DNA from: Lonicera japonica
Lineage: Eukaryota > Streptophyta > Magnoliopsida > Dipsacales > Caprifoliaceae
Assembly: GCA_021464415.1 (NCBI GenBank)
Contig: CM038469.1
Location: 62,539,650 to 62,603,649, forward strand
Reading direction: 5' to 3'
DNA length: 64,000 nt
Shown here: positions 50,601-62,363 of the stretch, piece after piece
Layout of the letters: each line of letters starts with the position of its first letter
Position numbering within the stretch: position 1 is the stretch's first letter
The notes under the pieces: generated by a model
Database searches by the model: none
Told to the model about the DNA's origin: nothing
The model's input: only the letters and a program-made list of their open reading frames with translations
Translations under genes and position numbers: made by a program

Positions 50601-52072
50601 TATTTATAACAAGAGAGGGGTCCCTATAACCACCCACAATAAATTTATTTACTCTTACTTCAGGAATAAAGAGGCTGTCTTGCAATGGGAAACTAAATGT
50701 TGAATATTCTGGAGAGTAAAAAATGTGAGTGCACAGTGCAATCAGGGATCGAAGGGTTCTGGAAAATGTTTTTGCTATCTTAGCCATGATAGATATATAT
50801 TATCGAGAAAAATGATAATATGAATGAGCATCTGATTAGATAGATGGCTTTGGTCAATTTGTTTATGTTACTTTTGATTAGTATGTGGTTGGTCTAGAAT
50901 CTCCAAGGTCATGTTAATGCTAGAGAACATCAAATTCTCAGAATAATTCATATTATGCTTAGTCTGGATAATAAATTGCTCTGCTGATTCCATCAATTCC
51001 ATTGATTATTCTTGTTTTTCCTGTGTCAGCTTGATATGAATATAAACTCTCATCTTCCTTCGGAGTACATAAATTATCTGGAGAATCCCATGGAAGTAAT
51101 TAATGAAGCTGAGAAGGCTGCTGAAAAGGACATCTGGAATTTGATGCAGTTTACAGAGAACCTGAGGCGCATGTACGGAAAAGAGCCTTACTCCATGGAA
51201 ATTCTATTGAAGAAGCTTTATGTGAAAAGAATGGCGGCAGATCTTGGGATTACTAGAATCTATGCTGCAGGAAAGATGGTTGGTATGGAAACAAACATGA
51301 CTACAAATGCTTTCAAGCTGATAACAGATTCAATGGAATCGGACATACACCGTAATTCTCTTGCTTTTGAGGATGGCCAAATTAAGGTATAAATATTTAT
51401 GCACATCATATGCACACACAAACACGCACATATTTTTTACTCCTGTCTCAAATTAGGAGTCCCAGTTTGAGTTTGCTACTTTTTAGGAAAACTCCAACTT
51501 CGACCTAATTGATGGTCAAGAATAAAATATATTTTTCATTGTGAGATTTGGTACTTTGATTATATCCCAACAAAGAAATGGGACTTTTAATTTCAGATGT
51601 CTTGAAAAGAGAAGGAAGATTATTAATTTGAGTCGGGGGATTATATGTTTAATTTGACTTTTGCACGCACATATTTTGTACTTCCTCCGTCTCAAATTAG
51701 GAGTCCCAATTTGAGTTTGCTACTTTTTAGGAAAACACCAACTTACACCTAATCAATGGTCAAGAATACAACATATTTTTCATTGTGAAATTTGGTACTT
51801 CGATTATATCCCAACAAAGAAATGGGACTTTTAATTTCAGACGTCTTGAAAAGAGAAGGAAGATTGTTAATTTGAGTAGGTGGGATTATATGTTTAATTT
51901 GACTTTTGCACTTTGATGGAAGGCTGTAATATGTGCCTAGCTTCATGTTGTTCTTTATTGGGTGTTACAGGCGGAATTACTTCTGGAGTTACCAAGAGAA
52001 CAGCTGCTCAATTGGATCTTCCAGTGCTTGGCTGAACTTTATGCTTCGCTACCAGCCCTTATAAAATACTAG
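41610..52072 (+). CDS. Plastid Mfd/TRCF-like ATP-dependent DNA helicase
   Basis: Thirteen exons join in phase into 840 residues: 41610-42262, 42376-42601, 42830-43075, 43580-43714, 44799-44923, 45222-45361, 45524-45594, 46818-46979, 48361-48447, 48698-48871, 49842-49886, 51030-51386 and 51971-52072. Residues 1 to about 65 are Ser-rich, like a chloroplast transit peptide. A CarD-like RNA-polymerase-interaction domain follows (about 157-215). Helicase motifs are intact: Walker A GDVGFGKT 315-322, DEEQ 417-420, SATP from 443, and QLRGRVGR 586-593. A C-terminal TRCF domain ends in LPALIKY. The UvrB-like N-terminal modules of bacterial Mfd are absent, as in the Arabidopsis homologue At3g02060 (about 820 residues). 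The expected role is ATP-driven remodelling of plastid RNA polymerase or DNA. Introns 7, 8 and 10 hold transposons without disturbing the frame. Confidence 0.93.
45959..46224 (+). mobile_element. Complete TRIM retrotransposon, 266 bp, in helicase intron 7
   Basis: Two 71-bp direct repeats (45959-46029 and 46154-46224) start TGTTAAGCATGATATTCATT and end GGTTCTTAACA; they differ at one base by eye. Immediately after the first lies TGGTATTAGAGG, close to the initiator-Met tRNA primer-binding site. Just before the second lies a polypurine tract, GTGAGGGAGGG. The whole is flanked by a perfect 5-bp duplication CCACC (45954-45958 and 46225-46229). The 124-bp interior has no coding capacity and includes CAAGGTTCAATCCTTGG, which looks like a tRNA T-arm. 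These are all the parts of a terminal-repeat retrotransposon in miniature. Confidence 0.92.
47531..48298. mobile_element. hAT-type MITE, 768 bp, in helicase intron 8
   Basis: A perfect 8-bp duplication TTGTTGAG (47523-47530 and 48299-48306) brackets the element. Its ends are inverted: CTGTGAAGCACGGGTAC at the left and CTATGAAGCACAGACAC after reverse complement at the right. Subterminal regions are rich in CGGGTACGG-type repeats in opposite orientations. An 8-bp duplication with short TIRs and subterminal repeats fits the hAT superfamily. There is no transposase. Confidence 0.9.
49240..49290 (-). mobile_element. SINE fragment in helicase intron 10
   Basis: On the minus strand the sequence GGGCTAGCCTAGTTGGGGAG followed by GCACC closely matches the A-box region of the SINE-like copy at 1426-1535. 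The B-box side is not clearly preserved, so this is a truncated or decayed member of the same family. Confidence 0.45.
49522..49712 (+). mobile_element. Complete tRNA-derived SINE in helicase intron 10
   Basis: A 14-bp perfect duplication AACTATCTATAATT flanks the element (49508-49521 and 49713-49726). Inside are an A-box-like TTGCCACAGCGG near the 5' end, a B-box-like GGTTCAGTTCC near 49590, and a 3' terminal A13 run. This is the standard layout of a SINE mobilised by LINE machinery. The open frame across it is incidental. Confidence 0.9.
51424..51910. repeat. Tandem duplication of about 235 bp in helicase intron 12
   Basis: Two direct copies, about 51424-51660 and 51661-51910, share TCTCAAATTAGGAGTCCCA near their starts and AATTTGACTTTTGCAC at their ends. 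The second copy keeps CTTCCTCCGTCTCAAATTAG, typical of Stowaway-type MITE ends. The block is probably a MITE-derived sequence that duplicated in tandem. Coding exons on both sides are untouched. Confidence 0.75.
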
Positions 52073-52671
52073 TTTTACGTGCTTCACCATTTTTTTTGGT
52101 CACTTAATTCTTGGGCATTGGCCCATCATATATTAGTGCAGCTAGCTGATATAATTTGGATTAAGCGGGTTGATGAAAATTGAGGCTCTCAGGCTGATGT
52201 AGAAGCTGCCTGCTGCTGGTGAAGGGATGACCAATGTGACTAGTGCAAATGATAGAACCATTTGATGTTTGGAGCAACAAGTTGTCTTGTCACACGCGGA
52301 ACCAGTGTCTAAAATCCGAAGAATTTTTATTGTAAAGTGAAGGGTATACTTATAAGGTAAAAGTACGTGAAGGATGGTCATTTCTGATCCTCGGATTCAT
52401 CCATTTGCTGTTCTGACGAGGATTGTCGGTTAAATTATGTGGAGGGAATGGATGGTTAGGGCGAATACAACAATGTCTTATTGAACAGAACTAATTCCAA
52501 GATCAAGGATAGTCTTCATTCAAGAAACTATATATGGATACAGTTCCATAACACTGCATTTACGGCAATACTTAGGGTGTATAATGTACCTACGAATGTT
52601 TGTTTGTATGTATGTGGATAATTGAAATTGCAAGTTGATTTTCATGGTGACAGTTTTTGATAAGAGAGGGT

Positions 52672-54003
52672 TGTAGGGAATTAGGGCAGTAATCATGCAT
52701 CGCATACACATATTTACGCACTAATCTTTAAACCCTAGGATCTATGCTGTTTAATAAAATCGACAGAAGACATACCTTATATGCGATTTGGTGTTAATGA
52801 AACGAACAGGGTGGATCGGATCCTTCTGTTGTTGTCGTCCTTAGCGTAGAAACTACGACGCCTCTACGGTATGCACACACGAACGAGGTGAGATCCTTGC
52901 TTGGTGTATTAGCGCCTTCTAGGGTTCTCTCAATTAATTCGACTCTCTGGCCTCTCTGAGTTTCCTTGACGGCTAAGATGAATAAATGTTCCCTTTTATA
53001 AGAGAACCCTAGTGAGAACCCTAAGCAACAAACGAATTGGGCCCAAGTCCAACTTGGCCCGTTTTAATTCGTTTTGATCCAACTCGTTTTGGTGTGCGAC
53101 CCTGTAGGTTTTACACTCTTTGGCAGTATAATTAAAAGCCCGTTTTATTATACGAATAGTAAGCGGTCTCTAGTAAAACATTACTATTATCCAAAGGGTA
53201 TAAAGGTCAAAAACGACACAACCTTAAATTGATATTCCACATATTAACCCCTTTTGTCAATCGATATCTAGATTGAACACAAGACTAGGCAAGTGTCATT
53301 CTTGTATAGTTCAATCTTTATTTCTTGATCTCTAAGTATAATTAATCTAAAACAAATGACATCTCATTTGTGCATGGCCATGCAAATATTAATTACACTT
53401 ATCAAGGGGCCCAACGATATCTCTCTCAATATACGAGAGTGACAAATCCCATCTTGATCAACCACATACCTCTACATAGTTCATAGTATGCTCGGTCATC
53501 ATCTTTATAATTACTCGATCAAGAGCAACGTTTGATAATGCCTAACATGCTAATCCCTACGTTGGTAACCATGGCGATCTCAGGTCTAAGGATAATACGA
53601 TATCACAAATGGGGAACATCACTGATGACATTATGTAACACTCCTCGCAGTGTCCCCAAAGCGGGTCAGTCCAATACTTTGTTCCCTAACAAGTATCAGT
53701 ATGTTCAGCTTGATATTTCCATATCCATGACTTGTGGAACATAATCATCAGCTGACCCATACTCTAATCATTATATCAATGTGATCCTAGGTTATTGACA
53801 TATGATTAGGGACATCTAAATAATATTATTATAACATTACTATCATCCCACAATCAAGTCACGTACTTGATGAACTAGTATTAATATATATTATTTACAA
53901 GAGAAGATAAAGTATAATAAATAAACTTTATTAATAACAATAAGCATAAAATATCCAAGTACAAATCATAATCTATAAATAGTTCTAGGACATATCTCTT
54001 TCA
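52672..54003 (-). mobile_element. Solo LTR, 1332 bp, with 5-bp target duplication
   Basis: The element begins TG and ends CA on the plus strand and is flanked by AGGGT on both sides (52667-52671 and 54004-54008). On the minus strand it starts TGAAAGAGATATGTCCTAG, a start I associate with Copia-type LTRs, and has AATAAAG-type signals shortly inside. No internal gag-pol region or second LTR is present, so it is the product of LTR-LTR recombination. It begins 600 bp downstream of the helicase stop codon. Confidence 0.75.
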
Positions 54004-54008
54004 AGGGT

Positions 54009-55113
54009 TGCCTAGTTGTGTGGCTCATTAGCTTCTATGAATTTCATTATCATTCTTGACCATTTTTTTTTCAAAGGATGTATTTTCTTCAAGTAAGGAC
54101 ATAGTCAAAAGGCTAAAAATGTCTGTGTTGCAGTATAAAAGAAAGACATTTTTGTTTGATGTATCTAGCAATAAGTATTAATTTTATAATAAAAGAATGA
54201 TTTGGCCGATGCGTGAAAATATATAATTTAATATATTACGAAGCATAATAGTGCTCCTATGATTTATTCAAATATAAACAAAATTACCAATTGATGAATT
54301 GTTTCCAAAATGGGAGGTGCGAGGGCATTTCAATATTAATTCGGGGGCACCGCACTTTTAATAAAACTAATTTTTGTGCAAGTACGTTGCACGTGGTTTT
54401 ATTGTTTAATAAAAGTAATTAACTAACTCTATTAATAAATATTTATATATTAAATTAATAATTATAAAAAAATCATAAAATCGATCAACTATATCAATGT
54501 TTTATATGTTGTGTTCACCGGCACAGGAGTCGGGCCTGGCAATTGAATACATGATAAAAATTGATTAGACATATAAGAGAATAATATATTTTTAATAAAT
54601 TTTTTAGAATTGATAGATAGTTAAGTCTATTAAACGTATGCGGATTATTATGCACAATATCACAAACTAATATAACACTCGTATAAATAATAGATTCTAT
54701 AACTTGGTGATGTATAAGTTAATATTAAATAGCTTTGCATTTTTAATACGGTTTATTAAATATACATACTTTTATGGTGAGATTTGGAAAACACCCAATT
54801 CAACACAAAGTCTAACTTATATAATTGCTTTAAACAAATAAAATAGAGTTTAAATTTATTTAATACACTTTGAAATACTAATACTAATATAATTCTAACT
54901 TATTTAATTAGTTTAACTAAATAAAGTAGAGTTTAAATTTATTTAGAATACTAATAATATAATATAAAAATATATGAAGTTATATTTTTTTTAATGTAAA
55001 TCTTAAAATCTTGTGATTAAAATCAAGGGCATATTTGTCTCTACAAAAAAAGAGAAAAACACTTTAAGTTGTTCGTACTTTTATATATGGTATATATAGT
55101 TTATTTTATCTTA
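54009..55113. other. Intergenic AT-rich region
   Basis: Nothing recognisable was found. A TTAATAAA-rich stretch near 54830-54960 contains two similar segments (CTTATATAATTGCTTTAAAC and CTTATTTAATTAGTTTAACT), perhaps an old short duplication. Confidence 0.4.
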
Positions 55114-56428
55114 GGGGGGTGTATTCAATTCAGATTTTAAAAGATTTTAACTGACTTTTTAAAATTTCTGAATTCTGTAAGTCTATGGATTGTTTTAAAT
55201 CCTTATAGAATCTGATAGATTTTAATGCATGGATTTTTTTGGATTTCAGCAGATTTTAATAAGTCCATAGATTTCTGCAGATTTTAATAAGTCTATGAAT
55301 TCTTACAGATTTAATAAGTTCATCAAAAAAAAAAAAATCAAAAGACAAAAGACAAACAATAAAATAAATTAATTAAGAGTTTAAAGTAACATTATCAAAA
55401 TCCACGTTTAAACCAAATTGAGTACTTAAAATTTTGATTACAATAAAAAAATTAAAGGAATTTTGATTACAATAAAAAAATTAAAGGAATTTTGATTATA
55501 ATAAAAAAAAATTAAAGGATAAATAATAAAAGAATTTTGATTACAAAGTGAATAAGAATTATAACATTGTTATTCCAATGCATATCTATTAATTTAAAAT
55601 TCACGTTTGAACCAAATTTAGTACTTAAAGCTTTTTAGTTTTTGGTCATATTACTATCTGGAGTATTATAAAAGTGTAATAATGCATGCTGTGTTAGTCC
55701 ATGAAATGAATTACCAAAAAAAATATGTTATGTCCCTAACTTTCGCTTATAGTAAAAAATTAACAGTTATTACATAATAAGTTAATTGAATTTTAATTTT
55801 GTGAACCGATTTTAACTATGAATGGTTTTATGCCCCCACAAAATTAGACTTCTCACCCCACTAGTATTTTTTAATAAAATTGACATGAATTGTTTTTAAA
55901 AATTTGAACAACAATTAGCTGTCTAATCATTTGAAATTATATTAATGCGTGATAACCACATTATTAGTAAAAGAGAAAATAAAGACTTTATAGGAATGAA
56001 TAAAAAATTAATGCGTTTATCACATAATAAGAAATTTGGATTTTGAGAGATAGGGAAAGGGGGAGGGGGAAGGGGGAGAGAGAGAGAATGTTGAGTAAAG
56101 TTTTTAAAGGAATTAGAAATCCATCTGAAATCTCTGGGTAAGTGAGAAGATTTCAAGATGGATTTTTATGTATAAAAAAAGCTTTATAATCCACCAAAAT
56201 CCATCAATAATTAAAATCCTACTAAATCATTAGACTTTTGAATACCATAAGATGTAAATGGATTTTTTAAAATCTTAATTGAATACATCAAGATTTTAAA
56301 AGACTTTTTAAAATCTCAATTGAATACATCATGATTTTAAAAGACTTTTTAAAATCTCAATTAATTGAATACTCATGAACTTTAAAAGTTCATAAAAATC
56401 CTATAGATTCTAAATCCAATACACCCCC
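55114..56428. mobile_element. PIF/Harbinger-like non-autonomous element
   Basis: The ends are GGGGGGTGTATTCAATT and, reverse-complemented at the right, GGGGGTGTATTGGATT. TTA flanks both sides (55111-55113 and 56429-56431). The 1.3-kb interior is non-coding and carries repeated units such as GATTTTAAAAGACTTTTTAA near 56240-56370 and TTTTGATTACAATAAAAAAA near 55430-55510. Confidence 0.7.
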
Positions 56429-56732
56429 TTAGAGTCACCACTTATGAACTGGTGTTGTTAAGTAGTCAAAAATTATGTGGGAGCACAAATATATACATGT
56501 ACAAACAAACACAAATGACATTATACGCACACGATATCTTCATTTCTCACCGAATCCTCATGAGACTTTTAGTAAGTTAAATGTGGTCTGTTTTTGGTTG
56601 ATTTACTGAAGCTCGAAGAAAGTAAAAATTTTCAAATATGAGGTATTTAATCATAGCATTTAAATATAAAGATTTTTAAGCATTACTTTGTTCCAATGGA
56701 GAGAGAGACGGTATCGAGAGATGTGTGCAGAT

Positions 56733-57065
56733 CTCAAAATAATGTTTTCAAAAATTTTATGTCCCAAAATAATACCCTCTATATCTTTGTTCATAATATA
56801 ATGTGTGTTTTTAAAAGTGGTATCAGTAATGCCAATTTTAGAATTGAAAACAGCATCAGCAATACCAATTTCAATAATTAAAACGTCTATTTTTAAAATT
56901 GGCATCGCTGATGACGTTTTCATTACTGATATTGGTATTGCTGATGCCATTTTTAATTATAAAATTGGCATTACTGATACTACTTTTAAAAACACATTAT
57001 ATTGGGAACAAAGATGAAGAAGGCATTATTTTGGGACATAAGATTTTTGAAAACATTATTTTGGG
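56733..57065. repeat. Foldback element, about 155-bp arms and a 25-bp loop
   Basis: The left arm (56733-56888) and right arm (56914-57065) are inverted copies with roughly 88% identity by eye. They share stretches such as TATGTCCCAAAATAAT and GCATCAGCAATACCAAT. The short loop is centred near 56900. Transcription would yield a long, nearly perfect hairpin RNA. No target-site duplication was identified. The open frames on both strands are side effects of the palindrome. Confidence 0.85.
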
Positions 57066-58261
57066 GAAAAAAATCCGAATTTAGAGATAATATATAGAGT
57101 AAATTGAGTTTTCCAAGTTTTGAGGGTAAGGTGTTCTGTTTAATATGCGATGCCCTGAGTATGTAAAAGGATTTATGTACTATTTAAAAGTCTTTGCATG
57201 CCCTAGGTTAATATTGTAATACCTTTAGCATCCGCCTTCGAAGTAAAATATTTTTTTCTTTCTTTCTTTGGTAAAATTAAAATACATAAAATTAAACAAA
57301 GGCATTGTCACATTCAAACAACAAAATAATACTTACTTAAAAACTTTATTAAATTAAGAAAATATAATAACATTATCATTTCCAAAATCAACATCATTTC
57401 ATATCGACGATATTTTTTTTTCTTTTTATAACATTGTCTTAAAAAGTAATACCAACAAATATTTACTACTAGTACACATAAAAAATTTCTAGTCAAAGTA
57501 CACAAAATAAGACTAGTAAATATTTACATCTCAAACTCATCTTATGTTTGTATTTAACTTATTTACAAAATATACAATATACAATAAACATAAATAACAT
57601 AATGTCTTTCCCATAAACCTTCCCACCCATGTTACACCTGACAGTAAAAGTCCTTTCTTCATACCTATGAGATAAACATATATAAATGTATGAGTTATAG
57701 GTTCACTGAATGCACCACCTCCATCAACAATAATCTGTAAAAGTTTATACATATATATATATATATATATAACCACATTCAATTCACATCATCTAGTCAT
57801 CATATAAGATATCATATGTACTACACACATAATCGTTCTCTAGTCTTAATTATTGGGCATCAAGCATCTATACCATATACCCATCATCTAACCCTATATA
57901 TATTAGGCATCAGATGTACCATTCCATACTCTTCTTTGAATCAAGTAGCTATTCAACTCCACTTCACCAAGCATAATATTATCAATATACATATTCCACA
58001 CCACCTTTCACATTTATACATTTAAATGTATAAAAATTTCAAGTGAGTACACTCACATCAATTTCACACGAACGTAGTTTCGAGTTCTATTTTTTCAATA
58101 CTTTAGAAGTATTCGTTCCTTCACCTATCAATCCAACATATTTAGTATTCCAATTCCCCATTAATATAACTATTTATAAGTGTGCATAATATACTAATAA
58201 TTACACAAATACATACTCCTTATGTACTTGTTAATTTACAACGTATTATAACCATACAAAT
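57066..58261. other. Intergenic AT-rich region
   Basis: No gene was found. It contains an (AT)n tract near 57752-57770 and many short CATATA-type runs. The short open frames show no domain. Confidence 0.45.
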
Positions 58262-58265
58262 TAGG

Positions 58266-59397
58266 TGCAGTCCAAATTCCCTGCATATACGAGGCATTTT
58301 CTATGCTCCGATCGTTCACAATTTTTTGAGTAGTTACACAATATGTTTATAAACAATATTCCAGAATTTGAGCATAATCCAACGGCTAAAATATCGGATA
58401 TTCACAAAATAAATCGGTACAAACATGCTGTCCATAATATAACGTATGATAATAATCTAACTTCATGTATTAAACTGTACCAATTGGCTAAGAGCTAAGT
58501 GCTCTACCATATATTTCTAAAAATTTCTATGTGTCTACTTTCTAATGCAATTTACAGTGCATCAATCGAAATTTTCTACAGTTAGTTATAATAGTTTTCC
58601 CATAATGACACCAATTTGCCAGAATTAAAAATTTTCTAAATTTTCATCTTGTTTTCAATCAAATCTCATACAAAACCTTACTAAACATCAACAAACAATA
58701 CACAACTCATTTTAAGTATGATTTATACTTTTCTCATCAATTATATCTTTTCATAATCAAGAAAATCTAATTATATCATCAAAATGCACAAGAACACCAA
58801 GAAACAAACTCAAAAGCATGTTCCTTCATTTTCAAGCATGGTTTTTCAATTTCAAACACTACAAACATGATGAAAGGATGATAAAAACACAAATAACATC
58901 GTTTTAACTTACTAAACTTTAATTCTCTAACTTTTGCTTGTTGTTTCTCTTTTCTTCTTCATCCTCTTTATCTTTCACTTTTGTCTTAAATTTTAATCTC
59001 CTCAATGAATATTACACAAGGGCGGTGCTTGTGTAAACACAAGCATCTTAATTTGATTAGTCAAATAACTCTCACAAGAGTGTAACACCTAGCACATGCT
59101 TGTGCATACCACATCCTTCTCTTTTTATTTTATACAACTAAATACACTTACATACTTTATTTTCACATAAGCTCCTCATGAATTATTATTCCAACATGAT
59201 TTCTTATAATATAAACAACCTTAACTCACATTTTTCTTACAAAATTAAATATCATGGCAAAATGCACGATTCCATTATTCACCACACATTACGCATAAAT
59301 TGATATTATCAAATGCACAAGTATAATTATAAATACTAATCAATGCTTAAACGTGTTTAAATGTTGCTAAAATATTTATTTAAGATTCGGGATGTCA
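58266..59397 (-). mobile_element. Probable solo LTR, 1132 bp
   Basis: On the minus strand the element starts TGACATCCCGAATCTTAAAT, resembling the TGTGACATCCC start of Gypsy-type LTRs, and ends GAATTTGGACTGCA. The 4-mer TAGG flanks both ends (58262-58265 and 59398-59401). No internal retrotransposon genes are adjacent. The short duplication makes the boundaries less certain than for the LTR at 52672. Confidence 0.5.
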
Positions 59398-59469
59398 TAG
59401 GCATACAACCTATTAAGGGGGGTACACCCCAGGAATTACATTAAAATACTTCCCACAAATACCCTACTT

Positions 59470-60690
59470 TTTACATACTTTCTAATTTTCTGAATTCATC
59501 TTAACACTCCAATATTTAGCCTTAGCACTAATATATCCCTCAATTTCTTTAATTACACAATTACTAGAGCAACTACAACTATAAAAAAGTCTTTTATTTC
59601 GTTCCTGCCACAAGCAATATATGGTAATGCAAAAAACCACCCTCAAAACTTTAGTCCCCAGACTTCTGCCTCTACAACAATTAATGACGCATTGCAATTC
59701 TTCATTCCAATTTAATCCCCTATTAAAAATTGCTTTTATGGATTATGTCCTTCCAAATATAAGCTGAAAAACCACAGTGAAAAGAAGAATGATGTTTAGT
59801 TTCACTGGACATCCTGCACAAAATACAGCTATCTTTTGTCATAAAACCTCATTTTAACAGTTTATCCTTAGTATTAAGTTTGTTTCTACATACAAGCCAA
59901 GCAATGATCCTATAACGAGGAATGCTATCTTTATGCCAAAGCACACTAGCTCAACTAACCACAATACGATGCTCTCTAATAGCATCCCGCATAGATGCCA
60001 CTGGGACGGCACCATTCTTATTAAGGGTCCATTCCACATAATTAGGACATGTTTGATCAAGTATATACAAAGGCATATTTTTCCTAATATTAATGAGATC
60101 CTTAGATCTGGCAATATGGAGATTTGATCTATTATTCGCTTTATAATACTACTCCCAAAATCATACACAATTTTGGGACCGTAATGTTCAAAGGAAGGGC
60201 CCTTAGGATGCCAATTATCAAACCACATCCAAGTGTCCCTACCATTACCAATCTTATATCTAATAAAACTTTGAGCCGCATGTCTAAGAAACCTCCCCAT
60301 GAATGTCCATGTTCCACAAATTCCTCCCATTTAACATGAATTGACACCATTTTACTTGCAAAGAAATCTTCTTCCGAGCGGGAGCTGACATCCCACAAGT
60401 GTCTCATCATACAAGCTCTATTCCAAGTCAATACATTTAATGCCCAAGCCACCCTTTCACTCCAAGTCACCTTTGCACCATGCTGCTTTATCTCAGCACC
60501 GATCCACATAAATCTTCTCAGAAGCTCATGATCAACTTCCTTAAGAACTTTTTTAGGAAGAACAAAAATGGTACGCCAATAAGCTTGAATGCTGTAAAGA
60601 ACATGCAGCTGCTACTCTCCCAACATAGCTAAGCGCTTTAGCTGTCCATACACCACTTCCCTATTAAGAGAGAAAACATGCAGCTGTTTA
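59470..60690 (-). pseudogene. LINE (non-LTR retrotransposon) ORF2 3' fragment
   Basis: Broken minus-strand frames encode the C-terminal end of a plant LINE reverse transcriptase. From 5' to 3' they read VLYSIQAYWRTIFVLPKK (about 60610-60550), WIGAEIKQHGAKVTWSERVAW, a WNRACMMRHLW segment, then RYKIGNGRDTWMWFDNWHP. A zf-RVT-like segment follows near 59825-59750 (C-x2-C, then HHSSFHC), and then FCITIYCLWQERNKRLF. Several frameshifts separate these pieces. The upstream endonuclease and polymerase core are missing, consistent with 5' truncation. Confidence 0.85.
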
Positions 60691-60779
60691 ACTACCATAC
60701 ACCACTGCAATGCACCAAATTATTCTTCAATTCCTTAAGTCACACTAGAGACAAAACAAATATGTTACATTTTTTTTTT

Positions 60780-61117
60780 CCAGATTTGGTCTTAATTAAT
60801 TAAGCCCGACTGATCACCAAAATCAGAAGCCTAACCTAACAAGAACAGGTCATCTGCACACAAAAAAAATAGGAGAGTTGCTTTTTGTGTGTCGTATGAA
60901 AAAGGTGAAGAAAAGCAGGTAGCTATAAAAAAATTATTGCATTTAATTTTATTAATATTATCGGGGTAAATAGAAAGTGAGGAGACGGCAGCACGTTCGA
61001 AGCCGATAAAAAGCTGGAAAAGAGGCTGGGACGGGTTTATTTATTTCATTCTGTGAGAGAGTCAGTGGCGGTTCTTGTGTTGGGGGGGCTAAGTAGCAGA
61101 ACAAGTAGTGGAAAGCT
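60780..61117 (+). promoter_or_regulatory. Upstream region and leader of the syntaxin gene
   Basis: This stretch between the LINE fragment and the syntaxin start codon must include its proximal promoter and 5' leader. A TTAATATTAT A/T-rich patch lies near 60950-60960, followed by a more GC-rich leader. No unambiguous TATA box or other site could be assigned. Confidence 0.35.
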
Positions 61118-62363
61118 ATGAGCTTCCAAGATCTCCAGTATGGCGGAGGTGGAGGTGGTGCCAAAGCTCGACCTTCTTCTTCTTCTTCTTCTCAGAAATC
61201 ATCGCAGTCCGTTGCCGCCGGCATATTTCAGATCAACACCGCCGTCGCCTTATTCCGTAGGCTAGTCGATTCCATCGGTACCTCCAAGGACACTCCCGAT
61301 CACCGTCAAAAGCTGTACGTCTCTTCCCTTCCCTCACTTTGCTGCTTTAAGCCTTCTTCTTCTTCTTCTTCTTCTTCTTCTTCTTCTTCTTTAATTATTA
61401 TTTATTTTTGTTACTTACTTAATCAAATTGAAATTGAAATTGGTGATGATGATTTTTGGGCAGAGCAGACATAATACGAGGCAACGGATAGTCCAGCTAG
61501 TCAAAGAAACTTCTTCTAATCTCAAATCCCTCAGCGACTCCGATCGCGGTACCCAGGTCGATGTATGTAGTATTTCCCTTCTCTCTCATTCAGATCTTAT
61601 TATAATGCTTAATTTGTTACACATTCAGGTAAATTCGAGTTACTTTGTCAATCCATAATTTTTCCGTAATTTAATTTAGGCAATTGTTATTGCCGGAGTA
61701 AAATGTACAAGGATTTATATATATATATATATGCACACAATGCTCTGCCAACATATATTCTGCTCTGGCACCTTGAATTTAAAATCTAATTGATTTCATA
61801 GTACTAAATCCCACCATGTTCCAGCCCAAGCACGGGGAATTTGAGTCAGTTCGTCAATGCCTAGCTCCTTTATATGTTTAAAGTAACATGCATTGGGCAT
61901 GATCAGGGGGTTCTTTGCAGGACAAAACGCATCTCTAGTTCTGGTTAAGTCTTTTTGGTAAATGTCAGCGGTAGTGCCTATCCCTTTATTTAAAGCTAAC
62001 TAATACCAACATTCTTTATTGGGTGGATTCTTCAGCCAAGTAAGAGAATAGAAGATGCCAAGCTCGCCAGAGAATTCCAAGCAACCTTGCAAGAATTCCA
62101 AAAAGTTCAACAGCTTGCCTCTGAACGCGAGTCTACCTACTCACCTTATGTTCCTCCATCTTCTGTGGCAACAACGTAATTGTTCATATGTTTTCTATCC
62201 TACATATTTGATCCATGTTCCCTTTAATAGTTTATTGTCCCAATAAATGGGTTATGCTAACACTTTTAGTGTCCTTGGCTTTTGAAAGCAGCTCTGGCAA
62301 TGATGAACAATTGGAACCTAATGTGGAACAAGAGAACCAGCCATTTCTTATGCAACAGAAAAG
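61118..62363 (+). CDS. SYP2-type Qa-SNARE syntaxin (SYP22-like), N-terminal part
   Basis: Four exons (61118-61314, 61469-61562, 62036-62175 and 62292-62363) join in phase into about 167 residues starting MSFQDLQYGG. Hallmarks of the SYP21/22/23 group are the MSFQDL start, GIFQINTAVALFRRLVD, GTSKDTPDHR and the ...PSKRIEDAKLAREFQATLQE segment, which together form the Habc region. The SNARE motif and C-terminal membrane anchor are not found up to 64000, although the last donor AAAAG|GTAGG is intact, so the remaining exons most likely lie to the right. These proteins drive fusion at the prevacuolar compartment and vacuole. Residues 8-30 are an unusual Gly-then-Ser run. A (TTC)n microsatellite lies in intron 1 (about 61351-61390). 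Confidence 0.88.

Noticed and set aside
53532..53744. 70-codon frame downstream of the helicase
   Set aside because: It lies wholly inside the solo LTR at 52672-54003 and has no recognisable protein features.
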